From contig NC_045141.1 in the NCBI RefSeq assembly GCF_008831285.2, positions 21,510,848-21,574,847 of the forward strand: a stretch of 64,000 nt of DNA, in the 5' to 3' direction. A model generated the notes under the pieces. It was not told the DNA's origin, made no database searches, and was given only the letters and a program-made list of their open reading frames with translations. This document shows positions 48,721-60,400 of the stretch, in pieces (the first letter of the stretch is position 1; each line of letters opens with the position of its first letter). A program made the position numbers and the translations under genes. The DNA is from Nymphaea colorata (Eukaryota > Streptophyta > Magnoliopsida > Nymphaeales > Nymphaeaceae).

Positions 48721-49653
48721 TGTATTACCATGTGCATAGTAGCATTTTGATTGAGCGCTCTTGTGCCGAAAATGAACAGGGCTAAGCAATATGCTGAAGC
48801 ATCGACATGAGAGTATTCTGCCATAGAGTAGAACACCCGCATGAGCAAGTTTGGACTGAGCAGCAGCGAGAATGTCGGCTTGAGTAACACAAACATTGGT
48901 GAGATCCAAAATGCACCGAAGACATAAGGGTTCCTCAGCAAGATTTGTCCATGGATGTTGAGTTAGTGCTTAAGATCAGGCCAAAAGATAGAGTCGATGA
49001 ATAACAAGTGAATATTCCCGTACTACCCCTCATGGGTCCCTAGAGAGGAGGAGGCTAGGTTAAATAGCGTATCATGCACTAAGTATTCATGATTGATTAT
49101 ATTCTTCGGAATGATTCTTTGATTTGAATATATGAACCAACCATTCCCTACAAAAGAGATGAATCTCAGCTAAAATTATGAGCACAAGCATCTCTCTCTC
49201 TCTCTCATGTTTAGTGGATCGAGGAAACAATCAATTCTATCGAGAAGCATTCGACATAATAAATAATGAACACTGCATACTGTTCGTTACTTTTTTGTCT
49301 TGTACAAAAGAAGCACTACATTGTGATTCTTACTAGGTGTGCTCATATGACTCAAGAAAAAAAAAAAACTATACAGACCCTTTTTGAATAACTGAAAATA
49401 ATAAAGTTCCGTTCCTCAAAATGTTAAGACAACTTCTATTACAGCGCACCCGTAAGAAATATATCATAATCGAACAACTTAAGCATCAGGTACCAGTGAA
49501 TGGGCACATTAAAATAATTTGGTCTAGAATATTTGGCAAAAGAACGGGGGCAGAATCCAATAAAGATCGCAGTTAGACAAACGAATTTACAGAAAGCATA
49601 CCTCTGAGTAGATACAATCATAAAGTCGGATCTACGTAAACAAAATGTCCAAC
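46607..49653. other. Convergent intergenic region between eIF4G and the metacaspase
   Basis: No gene recognised. It contains (TA)n at 47336-47362, (GA)n at 48529-48548, a duplicated (TG)n(TA)n block at 48620-48718 and (CT)n at 49191-49207. At 47499-47901 two minus-strand frames stay open together over a GC-richer patch, perhaps a decayed element. The 3' UTRs of both neighbours should reach in from either side. Confidence 0.5.
48620..48718. repeat. Duplicated block with (TG)n(TA)n expansions
   Basis: The 14-base start attgccaattagag at 48620 recurs as attgtcaattagag at 48660. Each copy is followed by tg and ta repeats ending in tatca. Confidence 0.85.
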
Positions 49654-52600
49654 TTAGAGGTAGAATGGCTTCGAGTACACATCAAACATTTCATTTGAAG
49701 TCAGCTGCGGCTCCTGCGTCAGGAAAAGAAAGGACATAATCCCAGAGAAAAGCTAAAATCTGGCGAGAAAATCTGCAAATAAATCTTATAGTCATATGTT
49801 ATCACCTGTGTAAGCCCACCACCTCCGCTGTCACCAGTCAAAAGCATAGTGAGGAGGGATGAGACAGGACCACCACCACTTCCTACATCTGTGTTACGTA
49901 TTGTGGTTCGCATTGCATTCAATAGGTTGCCATATGTTGTTCCAGCACCACGCTCAATGGCTTGAATAAAACAGAATGTCATGGCACCTGTAGAAGTGAT
50001 TCTGGAGAGCGCCTACAACCACAGATATGCCCTGGTAAGTCCACGATTTGCCAAACATATAACCAGAGATGCATCACAAAACATGTGGGTCAAAGAACAA
50101 ATGAATATATATAACAAATATACTGACCAAAAATTGCAAGTCAAATAAAGCTTAACTGGAAAAACACAACATACGGAATAAATGAAAGCTGCAACAATAG
50201 TTTCTGCCCCTTAATGTCCAAGAACATGCTACTACAGGCGTCCATATACACAGGAAAAGTTGATATACGTGGAATAAACAAGCTTCAGTTGCATGCAGTA
50301 TGAATTTATATAGCCTATAACTAAACATTTCTAGCACAAAATCGAACTTCAGAAAGCATGCATTCCAAGATAATCTTAGGTTTCTTACAACGTTCTTGCT
50401 TATAAAATGTAATTGCTTCGCTACTAGTAGTCAACTTTCCTGCAAAGGACTCAAAATTTTGATTTTGCCAACAAAATGGTACACATGGAAGCTAAATGAA
50501 ACAGTGTGGGCAAAAAATTTTGGACATAGGGATATCCTCCATTCAAAGTAGGTACACGCATTGACCAAAAAAGCCCTTTCAAATTACTAGCCTCTGTTTC
50601 AGAAAATGAAGGATTTTGGGAGATAAAACTCAATTCATCAGTATGAGCTCCGGTCATTGTTGACAGAGTGCTTATATTGTTACATGTGTCTATGCAGACA
50701 TGTCAAGATGATAGAAGGGTTTTGTTATGTACATAAAGTAGGCAAACCCTAATTCCATAGGATAAAGGTAAAAGCAGCTTATGGGAGTGTTCATGCCAAA
50801 TAAGGCCTACAATATATTCGATAGAGTAACATTATGATCATGGAAATAAACAAAAAGACAGTCAAGATTAAGTTAGGCCAAAACAATATTAGGACTTGGA
50901 TAATCCTATAAGGGAATATGAAACAAAAATTAGCCATTATCTAGCTTAATCAGTTTCTATGGAAATTTAGCTCAAACAGAAAACTCTGAATCATCAAATT
51001 AAGTGAGGCTATAAAGAAAACAAGCTTTCTAGGCTCAAAATGGGCTCAGAAAAGCTATGGAATTCAAAAGAACAAATGAGGAGTGGTGAAGAGTGGTGCT
51101 GCAAACAGTTTTGGGACCTCTCATCTATAGGGGCAGACTTTTATGCACAAACCTTAGGTTCATGAGCATAAATGGGAAAAACGTAGCTCAATTTGCTCGT
51201 CTGTACAATGGTGATTTTTGATAGGGTTTGTGCTTGAACTTCACTTGAGGTATGTGCATGAACCAAAAACAGTGTTGCATTTTCGAAAATCACATCTGCA
51301 ATAGATTGTGCAAGAAATTTAGGGTTTAGAGATGCAGTCTTGTAGCCTGTTCCAATTTTTCAAACCAAAAACTCATGTCCTGTTGTCAGACAACTGTTCT
51401 GCATGAGTTTGCAGCAGAATCCTGGAGTTTGCATGAAAAGTATTAGAGTTTGTGTCTGAAAGTGTTAGAATTGCATTAGAACCACATAAGTTCGTGGGAG
51501 ATGTTGATATTTGTTGAAGTACAGAGGAAATAACTTGATATGAAGTGTTAGAATTGCTTTAGATCCACATAAGTTTGTGAGAGATGTTGATATTTTGTTG
51601 AAGCACAAAGGAAACAACTTTGATATGCTATTTAGACTTTGAGTGAGATGTTTTACTGTAAAAGCTTTGCTGCAGAAAGAGGCAGTCAAAATTGGCGTTT
51701 TTATAGGCAATAAAACAAAGGAAGAATTATGAAAGAAAAAGAATTACCGAAGTATCTGCAGAGGTTTGATTATCATCACAGCCACTAATTGAAATGGCTT
51801 CGCCACCATTTGTTCCTTTCCAGACACCCGATCGAGGGCGATGGTCCTCCCATACATACTGTCCAGTTCTACACACATGAAAAAGGAAAAAGCACTCATC
51901 AAGGCAGTTATTGGTAGCTGTTAGCATCACAAACCAATGTTTTTTCATAGGCTCAACTATGCAAGTTCATAAAGGGAGCATACCCACCCAACCATCAAGA
52001 GAAACAAACATATACTGATTGTTGTGTTTTAGGCTTTTAGCATTTCAAAGCCATAACCAGGGAAAGCAGGAGTCTCAAGAAGGGGTGTGTGTGGTTACAT
52101 ATTTTATTTGTTTGTTTATTTACTCACTGGGTGTAAATCCATTTTAGAATCTATTATCTCAAAAAGAAAGGAAGACCACAGGTAGCCAAGTTTAGGTTCC
52201 AACTAAATTACTAATTAAACCAAAGCTATGTCCAGGATCAATAGATTATAGTCCAGACTTAGCTTGGTTTGAGCATCGATCCCTCGAGTTCAAAACCTAG
52301 TCAAATCTGAAAATCAAGTATGAGTTCACAGAAAAACATAACAAGGTTCAACAAATGAGATAAAGGACATTATGGAGAAAGAAGAAAAGGCCAGATAGTT
52401 ACAGATAATACAAGTAAATGCTATCTGCATAGATGTTAATGAATTACCTGCCCATCCTACAAAGGTAAGGTAAATCCAAGACGGTCCCACTGTGACAAGC
52501 ATCAATAAGTGCATGAAGTCTAGCACCACGAGGAAGTGGTCTGACAAGTGTTTCATTAATTTCATCATCAACAATCATTCCTTGTGTTTCAAAGTCCAAA

Positions 52601-55341
52601 GGAAGAAGTGTTTCATCGTATCCATCTACTTCATCACCATTATAGTTGCGTTGCTGTGAACCATGTCCTGAATAATGAAATACCAAGGAATCTCCTGGTT
52701 GACAGCCTTGCACAAGCCAATATATTGCCATCCGAATGTTATGCTTGGTTGGCCTTTTAAAAGGATCAGTTTCTTCTTCTGTAAAAGATTAATTGAGAAA
52801 AGGGGTCGACCACAAACAGTAAGTTACACCCAAAACCATCTCAAGCACCTAGAGTATTTAATTCAATCTATCATATGTAAGACCAAGAAACCAACAAAGG
52901 AAAGAGGAAGCATCTTTGTTCACAAAAGCTCCGTCTAAAACTCCATGTTGTTCATCAAGAGAAATACAGAATGACTTTTTAATCAAAGCGTAAGTACGAA
53001 ATTGAATCTCCAAAAGAAGAAACAATCCTTGGATCATGTTTACCATGATTCAATTTCTAAAATTTTCTCTCAAAAGCCAAAGACTTGAATATGGCAGCTT
53101 GATAAACAAATCGATCTAAACACACCCACAAACATTAGATCTGAGTTCCAACATTCAATGGATCAATACACAAACAAGAGCTTGCATTCCATTATGACAT
53201 CATGGTGAGAATCTCTCTCTCTCTCTCCCCCCTCCCCTCTTCTCTCTCTCTCACAGAGGCATCTGGTGGTCATCTAATGGTTCCACCAGATCTTAGTGAT
53301 TTTTCACAAATCTGACCACACAATTGGTATGAATGTGTAAATCTATGAGATTCAGAAAAAAGAATACTACAACCATATGTGTAAATTGGATATAAAAAAT
53401 TAAAAAATCAGCAGTCTTAGGTTTTCCGGTTCATAAAATCTGATTTATGCATTAAAAAGAAAAAATTCTTTTTTGTTATCTACACATTTTTACCATATCG
53501 ACATGGTTAGTCTTCTAAGAAAACCTGCAAAACGGCTGAAAAGCCCATATCTTAGACAACCAAATCTAGTTCCCCTATATGTGTGTGTATGTGTGCTCCT
53601 GGTGGCTGGTGCATCTACTTCTCTTTTTAGGCCATCACATCTAACTAGATATGGGAGGGAAAGAGAGAGAGAATTAATTTAAACCAGTAAAGAAAAACAA
53701 ATAAGTGAATGATTATCTTTCCAAAAAGAAGAGAACTCCCTCTTTTCAAGAGTCTCTCTCTCTCTCTCTCAAACACACATTTTCACATGTAACCAGATGG
53801 ACGCTGATAATCATGAACTAGTAGACTGGGTGTTGAAAATTAATTAACATCTCATTTGGTTCAAATATTAGTAGATCTGCATCAATATCTACAACATTTT
53901 TCTCCAAGGAACTCTGATATGAACAAAATCTGACTGTAGAATTGTACTAGAGTTTGAAATCTGTGTCTTCATATAGGGATTTAATCAAAATTAGTAAAAG
54001 CATGCTTTCATATAAAATATACTGTTAGCCAGATCTTGATCCAAAGTTGAATCAGATTCCACTCAAACTGTGTCGCAGAAACCTGAATCTAATGTCAATG
54101 AATTATCGGATTTCGGTTTAATGATCTAAAGTTAGAAGTTGGACGGAATCAGATACCCAAATATATCATATCTATTGTAGCCCCAGGACAAACTTAGTAG
54201 GTCGTGACACAGGGAGAAAGACACATCAGGTCTGAATAGCAATAAAATGCACTATGCCAGCTCCAGCGAAGCACATGGAACGGATGCTATTGTAGGAGTG
54301 CAATACATACAAGAAGTGAAATGGAGCAGTGAAAACATGGGTCCACCTGACATAATGCATGTTATGATATGTCAACATTTATCAGAAGTTACAAACAGGG
54401 GCAGAGCTAGGGGCACCTGCCCCCCTCTACCCCTCCCCTGGTTTTCAGAGAATCAATATAGCCCTGTAAAAATTTTGAGAAATACTCTTTTTCCCCTTAC
54501 CAAATTTTAAAAAATGCACCTTCCCCTCCTAGTGATGCAGAACGAGCTATCAAAATTCAATCGCGAATCCCCCCCTAAAAAGGCCATACTTTCTCATTCA
54601 ATTCAAATAAAAATGTCAGTAGCATGCTTGACTCGGTTCACCCAATTGAATTCGTCCGTCCGCTCGTTTGGAAATTCAGGTTCTTCCCAAACACGCTCAA
54701 TGCAACATCTCAGAGATGTTCCTAATAGCGATCTTTGGCCCATCATCAACATACCGCAGAAGCAAAGCACGAAAAAGGCGCTAAGTTTCTAAACAGTTCT
54801 TCTCTCCAAACTTCTACCCATCAAAAATTACATAGGAATTCCAATACCTAAAAGCTCCGTACCCCTACAGAATTCGAACTCTAACGATCAAGGTTTTCTG
54901 AACAAAAAATCGATCAACAATCAGTAACCACCCAATCAACAAGAACACCAAAAGATTTATCAAGGGAGAAAGAGAGGCACCGGTAAGCATGATAATGGAA
55001 GACTCTGGGAAGTGGAACCGGTTGATGAGAAGGTACTTCATGCACTTGGCGTCATTAATGCATCCCTTGAGCTCGTGGCGCGAGTAGCGGTACGAGATGC
55101 CACAGATGACCGCCTTCTTCCTCCCGTGCGCGGAAGGCGGCGTCGGCGCATAGTGCGAGGGGCCAAAAGTGGCTGCTGGTGGCGGTGGAGGTGTCGCGGG
55201 CCAGGTGGAGGAAGGAGGAGGTAGGGATCTGGGGTCGGCTATGTGGGTGACGGCGCGGCAGATGGCGCACCTGATGGACCGCGCGCCAGAGGGCAGCTGC
55301 AGTGGAGTCCTGCAGCTGGAGCAGTTCACCAGCATCATCAT
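49654..55341 (-). CDS. MC1: Type I metacaspase with LSD1-type zinc finger (metacaspase-1-like)
   Basis: Five minus-strand exons: 55341-54981, 52778-52448, 51868-51748, 50012-49806, 49713-49654, 359 aa. Phases match at each junction. The N-terminus has a zinc finger of the LSD1 type, Cys7, Cys10, Cys25, Cys28 (NCSSCRTPLQLPSG, then CAIC), followed by a Pro-rich linker and the caspase-like domain. The catalytic pair is His159 (HYSGHGSQ) and Cys215 (DACHSG), 56 residues apart as I recall for Arabidopsis metacaspase 1. Type I metacaspases are Ca-dependent Arg/Lys-specific cysteine proteases, and LSD1-zinc-finger members promote hypersensitive cell death. The C-terminal end (DVYSKPFYL) matches the family. 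Start choice is MMMLV. The second or third Met would serve equally. Nothing looks broken. Confidence 0.93.
52779..54980 (-). other. Metacaspase intron 1 (2.2 kb)
   Basis: It holds (CT)n tracts at about 53213-53252 and 53752-53770, and a dispersed-repeat block at about 54396-54530 (gggcagagctaggggc, then pyrimidine-rich sequence), related to the one at 17563. The plus-strand frame 54247-54510 overlaps this repeat and is not a gene. Confidence 0.6.
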
Positions 55342-56666
55342 CTCCCTCTCTCTCTCTCTCTGTCACTTAACTTGGCAGTTCCTCCTGAAAGCGATCTTGC
55401 TGTTGCGTGATCAAATCTTCTTCGTTGCCCTTCCGCTGAAAGATGGGAGCGATGGTGGTGGTGATGGCCGAGTTGGGAATCAAAAAGAGGAAGAGGAAGC
55501 AGCAACAGCGTTTCTTGCCCGCGTTGGGTTGGTTGACGTTGACGAAAAAGAAGAAAGAGAAAAGTGGCGCACCTCCCACAGCAGACGGTGTGAGCGAGAG
55601 AAAGGTTGACCAACTCGGCAGTCCCTCTCTCTCTCTCTCTCTCCCTCGCAGAGGTTTAAGCTTAAGGGGACCAATCAGATGATTCTCAGAAAATGCAGCA
55701 TCCTTTCGTATTTTGAAAATCGCCACCGTCTGTTGTTAATGATCATCATCGGTGTCGTTTTTTGTCTCATGCCGTTGCAAATCTATCCCAGCGTTGGACA
55801 GCGTCCTAGAATACATAAATAACCATTTGGAAGCCTGACGCTCATCACCTAAAATTTTAGAAATTAGACAAGCTACAAAATCTGACCTACTCATGTGAAT
55901 AAACTGATAGGAAAGCCCGGGGGGTTTGCATTTTTATGGTTAAAACTTAAAGGAAATGTTTAAGAACTTTTATTTTAAAATATACTTGTAATTATCTTCA
56001 ATTCGATCCTCACCTAATCCATTTAAGGGCCCAACTTAAATAATCTGTTATCCCTATTCAAAAGCACAATCTTTTAGGTTTCAACGTTTTATAAAATGAC
56101 CAAGTTGGAGCCACAACAAGGTCTTAAGAGGATATATTTGAACTTCCGTATTTTTTTATGAAACCTTCAACTTTTTACTTGCCTTTGCTGAAAGTGTTTT
56201 CTGCTAAATTTAGGGAAAAGTTTGTTATATCTCCCAAGTGAACGGAGCTCAATAAAACTGCAATTTGTGTAGACCACATTCTGCAGCATAAACCTATTGA
56301 AGCCCTCAGTAAAGTTCGGGTCTATTATTTATATCCATTTAAGCAACAGTCAAGAGTTATCCGACATATTAACTTGAATCTTAATGACATTCAACATGAA
56401 ACTGAACATGCGCGCCCAGAACATGTGTTCCTTAAGAAGGCATATTTCTGGCTAGATCTATCAGCATTCAGCAGGCCCTGGAAAACATAAAATAAACTGC
56501 TCTTTATATGGGAGTATAATTGATTACTTATTGGGAAACATACGTTAAATTAAGTAGTTTCAATTTCAATATATGCTATCCGTTGTGAAAAACCAATATC
56601 TCGGTTTGTAAATTTATAAATTGTAATCCCCCCCATCATGGTCCAGATAAATAAATAAATAAATAA

Positions 56667-56724
<58 letters not shown>

Positions 56725-57481
56725 CTAAAAATTTTCATGGATACCAAGTTAACCATTATAAACTGATAATAGCGGATCTCTACTTAAATCATATAGATGA
56801 GAACCATGTAGCCATATTTCCAGCTAGAGTCTGAACAAAATGAAAAAGCTACAAAAATTCATGCTTTCCTTCCACTAGGAGGCCAGTTTCGAACAGGGGA
56901 AAGCTAATTCAATTGAATATCTATCAGCTAAGCTCCATAGATGCGACTGCCCATAGGTCAGCAACCGAGCAACCTATCGATCCTGAGAATGATTTTGCCG
57001 AACACCACATTTTGGTTGCAGTAAAGATGGAAGCATAAGCAGCAACAGATATAGTGACCAAGGAAAAACATAAAAGTGAATCGACACTATTTATCTTCTT
57101 GAGAAAAAACTTGGGTAAAGTACAACATAATAATTACTGGGTAAGGGTTTACCTGGCGCCAGCATATATCTACTGCTCTTTACAGGAGAACAGAAAAAAG
57201 GAAAAGAAAAAGGGAAATGGTTTCCCAACCTTGCACATCCACATTGCCGTTGGTTCAGTCACTCATTTACTTAATTCTTTATATTTACACAAAAAACCAG
57301 AGGGACTAACCTGCGCACCACCTAAAATGGGGTCGTCTACTAGCCGAGACTCTTGTTAGTGGACTCATGAAACGTTTGTGAGGGCACTGGCCAAACCTTG
57401 ACAGCCACTGTTCTCTCACCAAGCTTATCCTCAAGAAAATGTTTAATTGACTGATGAGCTCGATAGTGTAAGGGAAAAAAT
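55342..57481. promoter_or_regulatory. Metacaspase upstream region
   Basis: The first about 300 bases, minus strand, carry GA-rich tracts (55341-55364, 55624-55646) typical of a plant leader. Short ORFs there are shadows. The remaining DNA to the MORN gene is AT-rich with an (AAAT)n/(TA)n array at 56646-56721. No TATA box is certain. Confidence 0.45.
56646..56721. repeat. (AAAT)n followed by (TA)n microsatellite
   Basis: About six aaat units run directly into a long pure TA tract of about 50 bases, the longest TA array in the window. Confidence 0.97.
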
Positions 57482-60400
57482 TCACACCATCTCGGTTGAC
57501 AGATCATTATTATCGTTGCTGTTGTGCATTCTTTTCTGGACAGCTTTAACTGCTGCTACCCTAGCAGCATTAGCTGCCCGGTTAGCTGCTGTGACAGCCT
57601 TGTTCACCCTTTCGTCTACCCTAGGCACCTCATATGCCTTCTCTGCTGCTCGTCGCGCTTCCTGATAAAAAATAAAAAAAAAAACTCGAAATTCAGTTTT
57701 TAGGATTACAATATGAAGTATCCACATGGTTCTGTATTTTGCATAAATTGCTTAATATTCAAACAATAAGGATCACTTCTTCACCTGCACTGCATTCAAA
57801 ACTTTTGAATGGTTAACAGCAACAGGAGATCCTGGATGTCCGTTCTGTGTACTGGGTGTTTCAAGGCTGCCATTCTGCCAATGCCCTGACCGTGCCTCTC
57901 CATTCCTGAATGTGTACATTCCCAGACCCTGCTTCCTGCCCTCATGCCACGCTCCCTCATACCTGTGACCGTTGGCAAAACGATAAACACCAAAACCATG
58001 CATCTTATCTGCAAAATATTCTCCTGCATATGTGTCCCCATTCCTGAAAGAAGAGAGGTGAATTTTCAGTTACTCGCACATCAAACACATGCAAACAACG
58101 TGAGGACAAAAAGCAGAATGAAAGAAAATCAGATCATGTATGCCATATAACAAAAGATTGCTACGAGAAGTGAAAGAATAGCACAACCCGTATCAACTGG
58201 ACAATATAGGAAAGCAGTAAGAAGAATAGCAGACACAAGACTAAAGAGAAGGAAATAAAGAAATGCTGCAAGGAGAGGTTCATATGCTGGCATATTCTAA
58301 AGACTCTTCTTAGCCCATTTTTGATTGCCTGGTAACTTTCACTAACATAAAGGTCACCCTCACTGTACACAAGGCAATCAAACGCACAGTAAGTCCAAGA
58401 CCTGACTTTACCAGTGTACAATGCCTAAGATGAAATATAGTGGAAAAAGTTCGAGAGCTCCAACTATCCTCACCCAATTTTTGCATCAAAGTACATCCTT
58501 GTGAATGCACCCCCAGATAGCAGAGTTTGAAGACTCTGAACAATCAAACATGGCCTCAGAGATGCACCATTCAGGAGTCGCAACCATTTACAGACTAACT
58601 GAATTTTAACTCAGCTACCAGAGTTGCGGAAGGTTCAGGTTTAGAAAATATTGAAAGCAATATATCAAGAAAAAAGGACAGTGACAAGAACTTGGAAACA
58701 GGTGGAATTTAAGATGACAGTGCTCCTTGACAAGGAGGAAGGAATCCACGGACCATTACTGTTTACCCTTTCATGCTACGAAGTTTGAAACATCATCATC
58801 ATCTGCTATGTCTCTCTAGCAAATTTGTTCAGAGGTTCATTTTGCTCATCTTAAGTAGACATTGTGTAACCCTGTTTACACGATCAGTTCATATAGATTG
58901 TAGGTCATCCAGACCGACATCAATGAATTCCAACAATAACCTTATCCATTTTATGTTTCCTAATAAGATAGACAGCAAAAAAATATTGTCATCTCCAATC
59001 AGTTTATGTCTGGAATTACACAAACTAAGTTTCCAAGTCTCTTCCGTACATGATTTCCCAAGTACTGGATCATCATCATAGCAATGGCCCAGCTTTCTCA
59101 TTTCTGTTATTTCAATTAAACTCAAAAGAAACAACAAAAACATTAACTAGATTAAGTAAATAGGAGAAAAAGAATGTAATGTATGTGGTGGCTAGTTGAT
59201 ATACAAAAGCTAACTAATTATAAAAGATGGACAACCTCCACACAGCTGTTTCCCAATCCATTACTATTATCAATATCAAATCCGTCCATGAAAAAAAGAA
59301 TAATAAAAAAGAAGAAATACTTTGCTGAGCACCTGTTCCTTACCATCTTCTACATTTAATGATAACATTATATGCTTAAACTTTAATGGAATTAAAGATA
59401 CCAATCTTCAAAAAGACAAACGGGTCAAGATTCCCCCACTTCCATCTCCAACTGGCTTGAAAGATAGCAACTGTTTCTACTAGATCTACAAAAGGTAGAA
59501 ATAGTGAACCTTGGGAGAATTCCATGAGGAGGTTAACTGCTAAACAAAAGAACAATTCTCAAAAGTTGAAATCCCAATTCCACGTCAATTTTTTTTTTTA
59601 AAGTTTGGTCATCGGTATACACAGGCACACACACACACACACATACATGTGGTCAATTTTACTACTTTATATATATTTGTATTCTTGAATGGCTCTCTGT
59701 GATGCTCCCCCTAACTTCCTGCTCCCAAATCACCTAAAAATCTTGAAACAACCATTTTTCTGTGGAGAATTTCTTACTGCTTCTAACTTTTGACTTTCAA
59801 ATTGGGCAATAATAGTATGAATGCAATCTAGACAAGATGAATGAATGGGTAAGCACACCTACGCAACTTCAATCATATGATTATATCTTTTCCACTAAAA
59901 GACAGTTGTGCAATAAGCTGTAAATTTTAAGAGACTTTATTTTGGAAATAGGATATCAAATGTGCATTGGAACTAGAATAGGAAATAGGCAGAAGCGGTT
60001 CAAGAAGATAAACAGCAATTGTAAATGGGTGCCTGACAAATGATGTGCCATTCCAGAACTTCAAGTAATCATGTAAAGCCTGATCCCAATCTGCATATTC
60101 ATGTGCATTTATATTATTTTCCACGAATGATCATTAGGCTCATATGGTTATTCAACACGTAATGTGCTGAATACCAAAAGCGGCCCGGGTTATATCAATG
60201 GATGCTCTATGTAAAGGCAAAACAAAGATAATTCACTAAGCAGTCCATAACAGATTTCCCACTGTTTGACAGTGATCAACATAGGCTATATCACAATTAG
60301 GACCATCCATTCCATGAAATCCACTCTCTACAGATTTCCAGGCTATATGCAACTATAACCTAGCAGACACATTCCATATTCTTTTGCATCAATCTTTGGA

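Noticed and set aside
55169-55726. Overlapping ORFs on both strands around the metacaspase start
   Set aside because: They arise from the GC-rich first exon and purine-rich leader. Only the frame with the zinc finger matches a family.
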